DNA of 64,000 bases from assembly GCA_023451825.1 (NCBI GenBank), contig JAEXYA010000067.1, positions 1 to 64,000 on the forward strand, given 5' to 3'. The notes under the pieces were generated by a model. That model worked only from the letters and a program-made list of their open reading frames with translations. It did not search any database and had not been told where the DNA came from. Positions 26,535 to 34,717 of the stretch are shown piece by piece (within the stretch, counting starts at the first letter, position 1; the number at the start of each line of letters is the position of its first letter). Source of the DNA: Pseudomonadota bacterium. Its GTDB lineage: Bacteria > Pseudomonadota > Alphaproteobacteria > Rhizobiales > Xanthobacteraceae. Made by a program: the position numbers and the translations under genes.

Positions 26535-28208
26535 ATGGATCGCAGCAAGAACTCGCGCATCGTGCGCAGCCCGCGCGGCACCGAACTCTCGGCCAAGGAT
26601 TGGCTCACCGAAGCGCCGCTGCGCATGCTGATGAACAATCTCGATCCGGAGGTGGCCGAGAACCCCAACGAACTCGTGGTCTATGGCGGCATCGGTCGCG
26701 CCGCGCGTAGCTGGGAAGCCTTCGACCAGATCGTGGCGTCGCTGCAGAAGCTCAACAATGACGAGACGCTGCTGGTGCAGTCCGGCAAGCCGGTCGGCGT
26801 ATTCCGCACCCATGCCGATGCGCCGCGCGTGTTGATTGCGAATTCCAATCTCGTGCCGCGCTGGGCCAATTGGGAGCACTTCAACGAGCTCGATCGCAAG
26901 GGCCTGATGATGTACGGTCAGATGACGGCCGGCTCGTGGATCTATATCGGCTCACAGGGCATCGTGCAGGGCACCTACGAGACTTTTGTGGAGGCCGGTC
27001 GTCAGCACTACAACGGCGACCTCTCCGGCCGCTGGATCCTCACCGCCGGCCTCGGCGGCATGGGCGGCGCGCAGACGCTGGCCGCGACCATGGCGGGCGC
27101 GTCCTGCCTTGCCGTCGAATGCCAGCCGAGCCGCATCGAGATGCGCCTGAAGAGCCGCTATCTCGACGTGCAGGCGAAGGATCTCGACGATGCATTGGCG
27201 ATCATCGAGAAGGCCAACAAGGAGAAGAAGCCGATCTCCGTCGGCGTGCTCGGCAATGCCGCCGACATCTTCCCGGAACTCGTCCGCCGCGGCATCAAGC
27301 CGGATATCGTCACCGACCAGACCTCGGCGCATGACCCCGTGAACGGCTATCTGCCGAAGGGCTGGACGCTGGCAGAATGGGAAGCCAAGCGCACCAGCGA
27401 TCCCGCAGCGGTCGAAAAGGCCTCGCGAAAATCGATGAGCGAGCATGTCCGCGCCATGCTCGACTTCCACAAGATGGGCGTGCCCACCGTCGATTACGGC
27501 AACAACATCCGCCAGATGGCCAAGGAAGAAGGCGTCGACAACGCGTTCGACTTCCCGGGCTTCGTGCCGGCTTACATTCGCCCGCTGTTCTGCCGCGGCA
27601 TCGGCCCGTTCCGCTGGGCCGCGCTTTCCGGTGATCCCGAGGACATCTACAAGACCGACGCCAAGGTGAAAGAGATCCTCGGGCACAACAAGGCGCTGGT
27701 GAACTGGCTCGACATGGCGCGCGAGCGCATTCAGTTTCAGGGCCTGCCCGCGCGCATCTGCTGGGTCGGCCTCGGCGATCGCCATCGCCTCGGCCTCGCT
27801 TTCAACGAGATGGTGGCGTCGGGCGAGCTCAAGGCGCCGATCGTGATCGGCCGCGATCATCTCGACTCCGGCTCGGTGGCAAGCCCGAACCGCGAGACTG
27901 AAGCGATGAAGGACGGTTCTGACGCCGTCTCCGACTGGCCGCTGCTGAATGCGCTACTGAATTGCGCATCGGGCGCTACCTGGGTATCGCTGCATCACGG
28001 CGGCGGCGTCGGCATGGGCTTTTCGCAGCATTCCGGCATGGTCATCGTCGCCGATGGCACGCCGGAAGCCGCCAAGCGATTGGAACGCGTGTTGTGGAAT
28101 GATCCGGCCACGGGCGTGATGCGCCACGCGGATGCCGGCTACGACATCGCCATCGATTGCGCGCATGAGCACGGCCTCAATCTGCCATCGCTGCAGTCCA
28201 AGGGCTGA
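26535..28208 (+). CDS. hutU: Urocanate hydratase HutU
   Basis: 557 residues, the normal urocanase size. It is NAD-dependent and converts urocanate to imidazolonepropionate. The glycine-rich TAGLGGMGGAQ segment and the active-site FCRGIGPFRW are visible. The ATG at 26535, 11 bases after the hutI stop and preceded by AAGGA, gives the family N-terminus; a longer frame upstream overlaps hutI. Confidence 0.95.
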   Translation: MDRSKNSRIVRSPRGTELSAKDWLTEAPLRMLMNNLDPEVAENPNELVVYGGIGRAARSWEAFDQIVASLQKLNNDETLLVQSGKPVGVFRTHADAPRVLIANSNLVPRWANWEHFNELDRKGLMMYGQMTAGSWIYIGSQGIVQGTYETFVEAGRQHYNGDLSGRWILTAGLGGMGGAQTLAATMAGASCLAVECQPSRIEMRLKSRYLDVQAKDLDDALAIIEKANKEKKPISVGVLGNAADIFPELVRRGIKPDIVTDQTSAHDPVNGYLPKGWTLAEWEAKRTSDPAAVEKASRKSMSEHVRAMLDFHKMGVPTVDYGNNIRQMAKEEGVDNAFDFPGFVPAYIRPLFCRGIGPFRWAALSGDPEDIYKTDAKVKEILGHNKALVNWLDMARERIQFQGLPARICWVGLGDRHRLGLAFNEMVASGELKAPIVIGRDHLDSGSVASPNRETEAMKDGSDAVSDWPLLNALLNCASGATWVSLHHGGGVGMGFSQHSGMVIVADGTPEAAKRLERVLWNDPATGVMRHADAGYDIAIDCAHEHGLNLPSLQSKG

Positions 28209-28215
28209 GCACGTC

Positions 28216-28782
28216 GTGAAAATTCTTCGCGCTGCCGATTACAAGACCATGCCGTGGAAGAACGGCATGGGCTCGACGACGGAAATCGCGATCCATCCGG
28301 CGGATGCCAAGCTCGACGACTTCGATTGGCGTGTCAGCATGGCTCACGTGACTAGCGATGGACCGTTCTCATCCTTTGCGACAATTGAGCGCACGCTGCT
28401 GGTGCTCGAAGGCAACGGTCTCAATCTTTCTGTTGAGGGCCAGCCGATCACACGGATCGATCACGATACGATCCATACTTTCCCTGGCGATCAGCCGACA
28501 TCAGCGACATTGGTTGATGGGCCGATCATCGACCTCAACGTGATGAGCCGTCGCGAAACTGTCACACACGATGTGCGCCGCATCAAGTTCGCAGGACGTC
28601 ACGATATTATAGTTTCTGCGCAAACGATGTTGGTGGTCGAACGTGGCCAACTCGACGTCGTTGCGCCGATGCCGGCAGCATCTCTCGGCCTGCGCGATGC
28701 GATCCTTGTTGATCCATCAACGCCTGCACTCACGCTGAACGCGGACAAGCAAACGCACATGATCGCAATTCAGTTCCGGTAG
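28216..28782 (+). CDS. hutD: HutD-family protein
   Basis: A 188-residue HutD protein with a bicupin-type fold by family. The KTMPWKNGMGSTTEIAIHP opening is diagnostic. HutD is thought to cap hut operon activity, binding urocanate or a relative; no enzymatic role is established. I chose the GTG at 28216, 7 bases after the hutU stop, because it gives the family start (VKILRAADY). Confidence 0.85.
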   Translation: MKILRAADYKTMPWKNGMGSTTEIAIHPADAKLDDFDWRVSMAHVTSDGPFSSFATIERTLLVLEGNGLNLSVEGQPITRIDHDTIHTFPGDQPTSATLVDGPIIDLNVMSRRETVTHDVRRIKFAGRHDIIVSAQTMLVVERGQLDVVAPMPAASLGLRDAILVDPSTPALTLNADKQTHMIAIQFR

Positions 28783-28842
28783 TTAGCTCCGATTTTCGAC
28801 ATCGAAACTGATCGCCCCATAAATTGAAGAAATGCCATAAAG

Positions 28843-28880
28843 ATCAAATATATAACATATACTAATTACGGATATTTGAT
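28843..28880. promoter_or_regulatory. Inverted repeat in AT-rich LysR upstream region
   Basis: ATCAAATAT (28843-28851) and ATATTTGAT (28872-28880) form a perfect 9-bp inverted repeat separated by 20 bases in an unusually AT-rich stretch upstream of the LysR gene. Possible autoregulatory binding site or promoter element. Confidence 0.5.
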
Positions 28881-28939
28881 TAGCGGGGAATCACTGCAAC
28901 ACTCAGTCTGAGCTGAAACAACGTTAAGGCGAGGATTCG

Positions 28940-29830
28940 ATGCATCGCAGACATCACAACATTCCCATCGAAATCGTGCGTACGGTTGTTGCGATCTCCG
29001 AGGCAGGCAGCTTGACCAAGGCGGCCGATCAGTTGGGCCTCAGTCAACCTGCGGTGAGTTCGCAGATCAAACGCCTTGAACAAATCGTCGGCGGCTCGTT
29101 GTTTAGCAAGACTCCGAACGGAAGCTGCGCCACCGATCTCGGCAAGCTCGTTCTCGCGCAGGCGCGCAAAATCATCGAAGCCAACGACCAGGTGCTCGCG
29201 CTCGGCGGCGCCGACAGCAATACCGGGCGCCTGCGGCTCGGTCTGAGTTCGATACTCAGCCGCCAGTTCGTCCAGCAGCAGTCGCAGCGATTGAGCGACG
29301 TCCATATCCAGGCGGGAACGTCGAGCGAAATCTCCACGGCGCTCACCGAAGGGCATATCGACATCGGCTGCTTCTATCAGCGCGGCGACGTCGACTCCGA
29401 TCTCGCGACATTGATCGTCGATGAATATGAAGACCGGCTGGTCTGGGTGCGCGCAAATAATTTCGTACTGAGCCCCGGCGCGCCAATTCCAATCGTCACC
29501 TGGACCAATGACGACTGGATGATCAACACGCTGACACGCCATGGCCTGTCCTACCGCATCGCCTTCAGCAGCCAGGACTACGACGCCAAGAAATCGGCCG
29601 TCGAAGCCGGCATCGGCCTCACGGCCGTGCCGAGCCGGATGATCCCGAGCGGACTGATCTGGGCAAAGGAATATTATTTGCCGGAGCTGCCGACGATCAA
29701 AAACCTGCTGTGTATCCGGCAGGGCTTGAGTTCGGGCCGGGTGCTGGAGCTCAAAAACCAGCTGTCGGAGATGTTCATGTATCACTCGGCGCCGAAGGCC
29801 CCCCATAAGGAAGCCCCAAAAGTTGCCTGA
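28940..29830 (+). CDS. LysR-family transcriptional regulator
   Basis: 296 residues. An N-terminal winged helix (EAGSLTKAADQLGLSQPAVSSQIKRLE at about 18-44) is followed by a type-2 periplasmic-binding-fold effector domain. No adjacent divergent gene shows its target; it follows the hut operon but need not regulate it. The upstream AT-rich inverted repeat may be its own operator. Stop overlaps a small downstream frame. Confidence 0.9.
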   Translation: MHRRHHNIPIEIVRTVVAISEAGSLTKAADQLGLSQPAVSSQIKRLEQIVGGSLFSKTPNGSCATDLGKLVLAQARKIIEANDQVLALGGADSNTGRLRLGLSSILSRQFVQQQSQRLSDVHIQAGTSSEISTALTEGHIDIGCFYQRGDVDSDLATLIVDEYEDRLVWVRANNFVLSPGAPIPIVTWTNDDWMINTLTRHGLSYRIAFSSQDYDAKKSAVEAGIGLTAVPSRMIPSGLIWAKEYYLPELPTIKNLLCIRQGLSSGRVLELKNQLSEMFMYHSAPKAPHKEAPKVA

Positions 29831-30011
29831 CGAGGCCGCCTATTTTCGCGAACAGGCCGAACGTTGCGAGAAACTCGCGCGCGAGGTCGATGACCCCGCA
29901 ATCAAGGAGCGGCTGCTGAATCTCGCGACGGAATATGCCCGCCGCGCGCAAGTGCGCCCACCACCGCCGCCACGCCGGCGGCGCCCACCCACTTATCCCA
30001 ATCGGGGCTGA
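29823..30011 (+). CDS. Small helical protein, unknown function
   Basis: 62 residues from a TTG start overlapping the LysR stop by 8 bases. The first 43 residues (DEAAYFREQAERCEKLAREV and following) resemble the small amphipathic-helix proteins common in Bradyrhizobiaceae; the tail is Pro/Arg-rich. The non-ATG start and the low-complexity tail make it less sure than its neighbours. Confidence 0.55.
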   Translation: MPDEAAYFREQAERCEKLAREVDDPAIKERLLNLATEYARRAQVRPPPPPRRRRPPTYPNRG

Positions 30012-30020
30012 CGCATCCGG

Positions 30021-30980
30021 CTATTGCCGGATGCCGTGCTTTTCGAGATCGGCTTTGACCGCCTCGTCGGACAGATCGAGTTTGCGGGAATTCTCCCAAT
30101 CATACCGCGCCGTGTGGACGAGTCGCTTCACCACGTGATGCGAATCCGTCTCGATCGCCAGTTCGCGACGATCGTCGAAACTTCCCGGCGTCAGATTGAT
30201 CGAGCCGACAATGGCGCGCTCCTCATCCGCCAGCAGCATCTTGCCATGCAGCTTCATGTCGTTAAGCCGGTGCACCTTGGCCCCCACATCATGCATGATG
30301 CGAAGCCCACCGATGCCCTCGATCAACTTGTTTTTCTTCAGCTTATGCGGCTGCCGCGCCATGATATGGACGCTGACGCCGCGGTTCACCGCGCGCACCA
30401 GCCGCTCGATGATGTCCGTGTCCTGATAGCGCTCATTCTGGATGAACAGCGAATCCTCGGCCGCATCGATAAACGCACCGATCCGCTCGCGGCCATTGTT
30501 CGGGCACCAGATCAGCCGCGAATCCGGATGTGGTTCAAAATCCTGCTTGGCCCAGTCGGCATCGAAGCAGTCCACCATTTCGGAGATTTCAAGCCTGTTG
30601 GTGGTCGTCACCGCATAATCGCGGGTCTCCGTGAGATCGCGCGTTTCCCAGTTCAGTGATTCCACGAAGCCGAGCTCGTCATCGATCACCATCGACTTCT
30701 GATGAGTCAGTGCGAAAGCCGGATTGCTGTCGCGCACCTCGACCCCGGCGCTGGCCAGCGCCGTCGCCGTCTCATCATTCTCGCTCTCGCCACTGCGCCG
30801 CGCAGGGTTGAGCATCACCCGCACATGAACGCCGCGCTTCTTCGCCGCGATCACCTCGGTAAGCAGCGTCGGATCGGTGAACAGAAACATGCGGATATTG
30901 ATGCTGCGCTTGGCAGCCCGCAGCGGCTCGACAATCGCCTGGGCGGTGTCGTCCGGAAATACGATCAGCGTATGCGACAT
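30021..30980 (-). CDS. Phospholipase D-like domain protein
   Basis: 319 residues with two HKD motifs: HQKSMVID in the first half and HGKMLLAD in the second, the bipartite site of PLD phosphodiesterases such as cardiolipin synthase and some nucleases. No transmembrane helix is seen, so it is probably cytoplasmic or peripheral. The ATG at 30980 begins the family-like MSHTLIVFPDD; a longer upstream frame is unlikely to be coding. Confidence 0.87.
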   Translation of the reverse strand: MSHTLIVFPDDTAQAIVEPLRAAKRSINIRMFLFTDPTLLTEVIAAKKRGVHVRVMLNPARRSGESENDETATALASAGVEVRDSNPAFALTHQKSMVIDDELGFVESLNWETRDLTETRDYAVTTTNRLEISEMVDCFDADWAKQDFEPHPDSRLIWCPNNGRERIGAFIDAAEDSLFIQNERYQDTDIIERLVRAVNRGVSVHIMARQPHKLKKNKLIEGIGGLRIMHDVGAKVHRLNDMKLHGKMLLADEERAIVGSINLTPGSFDDRRELAIETDSHHVVKRLVHTARYDWENSRKLDLSDEAVKADLEKHGIRQ

Positions 30981-31050
30981 GAGCGAACTCTCGCGAAATG
31001 AGGGAACCGGGCGCAGACTGACAGTGACGGAAAGGAAGCGTCTTGCATGT

Positions 31051-32376
31051 CTAGCCTTGAACCGGGCTGGGTGTGAAGTGGCCGCTAGCGAACGCGGTGC
31101 GCCGATGATGAATGAGGTTGTCCAGACGCTGTGCGGCCGACAGCAGTGTCGGCGCATCCAGCGCATTGTCATCACCGCGAATGGCAGCGGTCAGATGCAA
31201 ATTGAGCAGCTCGTCAATCTCGTCTTCGATCGCTGCGAGTTCCGCCTCGCTATTGGCCTCTCTGATCCTGCGCCGGATCGCATCGACGGATGTGAGTGCC
31301 ACGCTGCGATGGTCCGGCGTGCGAATGCCGAGAAAGCGCCACGCCGCAGCCAGAACCGAAGCCAGTGCGCCCAGAACCATCGGCGTGAGGTAGATGTCGT
31401 CGCCGTATTTATCCATGAAACTCTGCTCGGTGCCGTTGTAATAAGCGGCGGCGCCGGGATGCACGGGGATATAGGCGTCGGGATCCGTATTGGCGGCAGC
31501 GACGCCCGATAGCTGCGGCTGCGAAGCCACCAGATCGCGGCGCGCCGATATCACCATGGCAGTAAGGTTCGCCACGACGCTTGAATGCAGCTTCTTGTTG
31601 GCGACGAGATAATAGCCAACCCGCAACGTCGTCACATCGTCATCCGGCACCGGCGGCGCGCCACGCAATGTGCCTTTCGGAATGTCGAAGCTCTCATAGG
31701 CGCCGTCAGCATCGGCGATGGCACGGGCAGCGTCGATCGGGACCAGTACCGGCGCGCCCTTGAACAGGCCACGGACGAAAGTGAGATATTTCTCCGTCAG
31801 CGGCACAACGACGAGCACCGCGCCGACCTCCTTCGCCTCGATCGCCCGCCGGGCGTCGGTGATGGCCACATCCTTGAACGTCACATTGGCGCGGCCGAGG
31901 TCATATTGCTTGGTCAACGCCTGCACGAGCCGATGATTGACCTCGCCGCCGACGACCCCCACCGTGCGCCCATGCAAGCCCTCGACAGAGGTGATCCGGG
32001 ATCCCGGCGGAGCCAGCAGCATGGCGACGCCCTTGGTGAGCACTGCCACGCTGCGCGCAGCGGAGAGATCGCCGACATCCGCACGTATCACTGCGAGATC
32101 GGCCTTGCCTTCGGCAAAAGCTTTGCCAGACGCCACCACATCGTCGAAGCGCTCGATGTTTAGCCGGATCGAGGACTTCTTGTCCGCAAAATGACTGGCG
32201 ATGATTGACGCCGTTCGCCCGGCCTCGCCATCGAGCGAGCCCACGGCCAAAGTCAGCGTGGTCGGCCGTTCGACATAGCGCCAGGCCAGCAGGCAACCAC
32301 CCAGCGCGAGCCCGAACAGGCCCGCGACCAGCAACACCCGGCCCCAGAACGGGAATGCGATGGTCATGCTCTTCAT
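31051..32376 (-). CDS. TAXI-family solute-binding protein with membrane anchors
   Basis: 441 residues. A transmembrane segment at about 9-31 is followed by a TAXI-type (TRAP-associated) ligand-binding domain (LAVGSLDGEAGRTASIIA, GLHGRTVGVVGGEVN). A second helix (YLTPMVLGALASVLAAAW) and a cytoplasmic helical tail follow. TAXI proteins normally feed TRAP permeases, but no permease gene is nearby. Start at 32376 or 32367 (two close ATGs). Confidence 0.83.
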   Translation of the reverse strand: MKSMTIAFPFWGRVLLVAGLFGLALGGCLLAWRYVERPTTLTLAVGSLDGEAGRTASIIASHFADKKSSIRLNIERFDDVVASGKAFAEGKADLAVIRADVGDLSAARSVAVLTKGVAMLLAPPGSRITSVEGLHGRTVGVVGGEVNHRLVQALTKQYDLGRANVTFKDVAITDARRAIEAKEVGAVLVVVPLTEKYLTFVRGLFKGAPVLVPIDAARAIADADGAYESFDIPKGTLRGAPPVPDDDVTTLRVGYYLVANKKLHSSVVANLTAMVISARRDLVASQPQLSGVAAANTDPDAYIPVHPGAAAYYNGTEQSFMDKYGDDIYLTPMVLGALASVLAAAWRFLGIRTPDHRSVALTSVDAIRRRIREANSEAELAAIEDEIDELLNLHLTAAIRGDDNALDAPTLLSAAQRLDNLIHHRRTAFASGHFTPSPVQG

Positions 32377-32531
32377 GCGCGGCCTGCGTAGCGACAAGAA
32401 AACCGGATCGGCGACATCGAAAACGAGCTGTACTCGACTACAGTTAAGGTCCGCTAACCGAAGACGGTTAAGCTCGTCCGGCTTGGGGCTCGAATATACC
32501 CCGGTCTGTTGGATTTGGAGGCATTGTTCCC

Positions 32532-34325
32532 ATGACCCGCCTGGTGCTTGAAATGCTGCGTCCCTATCGCGGCTGGCTCGCCATCGTGTTCCTGGCCATG
32601 CTGGTCGAGATCGGCGCCAGCCTGGCCGCGCCATGGCCGCTCAAGCTGGTGCTGGACGACGCTCTGGGCGCTCATCACCTGCCCGCATGGCTCGATTGGG
32701 CCCATGACTACGGCATCGGCCGCCACACGGTCGGCGTCGCCCTGTTCGCCGGTATTGCCACGCTGCTGATCGCGGTCGTCGGCGCTGCCGCCACCTATAT
32801 CGACAATTATTATTCCACATCGGTCGGCCAGTGGGTCGCCAATGATCTCCGCATCCGCATCTATGCGCACCTTCACCGGCTGTCGCTGCGCTATTACGAC
32901 CACGCCAAGAGCGGAGCTCTGATCTCCACCATCACCACCGACGTCACCACGCTGCAGAGTTTCGCCTCGTCATCCACTCTCGATATCCTGGTCGATATCA
33001 TCACCATTTTCTTCATGATCGGACTGATGTTCTGGCTCGACTGGGATTTCACCCTGATCGCACTGGCCATTACGCCGTTCCTGCTGGTCTTCGTGATGCA
33101 CCTGAAGAAGGCCGTGAAGGAAGTGACCCGCACCGTGCGACAGCGGCAGAGCGAGATCGTCGCCGTCGTTCAACAGGGCCTCGGCTCGGTCCGCTCCGTC
33201 ACTGCGTTTGGTCGTCAGGATCTCGAACTGGCGCGGCTCGAGGCCGCAAGCCATGCCACGGTCGATGCCGCCATGCAGGCGCGGCGGGTGAAGTCGCTGC
33301 TGTCGCCCGTGGTCGGCATCGTGGTGGCATTCTGCACCGCCATCGTGCTGTGGAAAGGCACATCGCTGATCGTCGCCGGCACCATGACGGCCGGCGCGCT
33401 GACCGTCTATCTCGCTTATCTCGCGCAGTTCTTCAAACCTGTGAAGGACCTCGCTGCGATGACCAGCTCGATTGCCCAGACCACCGTGGCGCTGGAGCGT
33501 ATCCAGACCATTCTCGCCGCCGACGACATCATCGTCGAGAAGCCGGACGCCATCGATCCTGGCCGCGCCAAGGGCCAGATCACCTTCGAGAACGTCCATT
33601 TCGCTTATGAAAAAGAGGCACCGATCCTGAACGGCGTCTCGTTTCAGATCGAGCCCGGCCAGATCGTTGGCATTGTAGGCCCCACCGGCTCCGGCAAATC
33701 CACTGTGCTCAGCCTCGTCCCGCGCTTCTATGACGCCATCAGCGGGCGTGTCGCTATCGATGGCATCGATGTCACCGACTACAAACTATCGGCGCTGCGC
33801 TCGCAAGTCGGCTATGTGCTGCAGGAGACGGTGCTGTTTCGTGGCACCATTCGCGAGAACATTGCTTATGGCCGACCGGGCGCCACGGAAGACGAGATCG
33901 TCGAGGCCGCAAAGATCGCCAACGCGCATGAATTCATCATCCGCATGCCACATGGCTACGACTCCATGGTGGGCGAGCGCGGCGACACGCTGTCCGGCGG
34001 CCAGCGCCAGCGTATCGGCATCGCCCGCGCCGTGGTGCGCAACAGCCCGATCATGATCCTCGATGAGCCGACAGCCGCACTCGATACGGAATCCGAAGTG
34101 CTGGTGATGGAGGCGCTGAAGCGGCTGATGCAGGGACGGACGGTTATCATGATCGCGCATCGCCTCTCGACCATTCGCGACGCCGATACCATCGTCGTGC
34201 TGAAGGATGGCGTGGTCGCCGAGCAAGGTTCCAACGACGCATTGATCGCGCAGGGCGGCCTCTATGCCGAACTCGTTCAACGGCAAAATCAAGCGCCGAG
34301 CGATCAGCACGTCAGCGCCTCGTGA
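32532..34325 (+). CDS. ABC exporter, fused membrane and ATPase domains
   Basis: 597-residue half-transporter: six membrane helices in the first 320 residues, then an ATPase domain with Walker A GPTGSGKST, LSGGQRQR, DEPTAALDTE and IAHRLSTI. It forms a homodimer by analogy with MsbA-like lipid or multidrug exporters; substrate unknown. GGAGG lies about 10 bases before the ATG. Divergent from the TAXI gene, sharing a 155-base promoter region. Confidence 0.92.
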   Translation: MTRLVLEMLRPYRGWLAIVFLAMLVEIGASLAAPWPLKLVLDDALGAHHLPAWLDWAHDYGIGRHTVGVALFAGIATLLIAVVGAAATYIDNYYSTSVGQWVANDLRIRIYAHLHRLSLRYYDHAKSGALISTITTDVTTLQSFASSSTLDILVDIITIFFMIGLMFWLDWDFTLIALAITPFLLVFVMHLKKAVKEVTRTVRQRQSEIVAVVQQGLGSVRSVTAFGRQDLELARLEAASHATVDAAMQARRVKSLLSPVVGIVVAFCTAIVLWKGTSLIVAGTMTAGALTVYLAYLAQFFKPVKDLAAMTSSIAQTTVALERIQTILAADDIIVEKPDAIDPGRAKGQITFENVHFAYEKEAPILNGVSFQIEPGQIVGIVGPTGSGKSTVLSLVPRFYDAISGRVAIDGIDVTDYKLSALRSQVGYVLQETVLFRGTIRENIAYGRPGATEDEIVEAAKIANAHEFIIRMPHGYDSMVGERGDTLSGGQRQRIGIARAVVRNSPIMILDEPTAALDTESEVLVMEALKRLMQGRTVIMIAHRLSTIRDADTIVVLKDGVVAEQGSNDALIAQGGLYAELVQRQNQAPSDQHVSAS

Positions 34326-34432
34326 CCCTGGCATGAGACGGCAGACTGTCGCAGGGACGTCTTTACAACGGTTCTAATCTGAAACTCTGCTAAGCCTTGA
34401 CCTGTTCTAAACTGTGCTCGACAAGGTCCGGC

Positions 34433-34717
34433 ATGACGCCATCCGACACGACTTCATTCGCACAGACGGATCACCATATGCGCCTTGGCGAAGCCCCGCG
34501 AGGCTTTGTCGGCACGATTATCTCGCTGCATCCCGACGCCGCCGGATCGACCGCCCATGAACTCGAACAATATCTGATCGAGATGGGTTTTACCGAAGGG
34601 GCGCGGGTCGAGATCCTGCATCAGGGTGCGATCAAGCAGGACCCGATCGCGGTGCGCGTCGACAACATCACCATCGCCGTGCGTCGGCGCGAAGCAATGG
34701 CAGTTCTGGTAAAATGA
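34433..34717 (+). CDS. feoA: Ferrous iron transport protein FeoA
   Basis: 94-residue SH3-like FeoA, an accessory to FeoB. AAGG precedes the ATG at 34433; a TTG 36 bases upstream is less likely. The stop overlaps the feoB ATG (ATGA). Two TTCTAA half-sites at 34372-34377 and 34405-34410, 33 bases apart, lie before the gene and may be iron-regulator contacts, without proof. Confidence 0.9.
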   Translation: MTPSDTTSFAQTDHHMRLGEAPRGFVGTIISLHPDAAGSTAHELEQYLIEMGFTEGARVEILHQGAIKQDPIAVRVDNITIAVRRREAMAVLVK

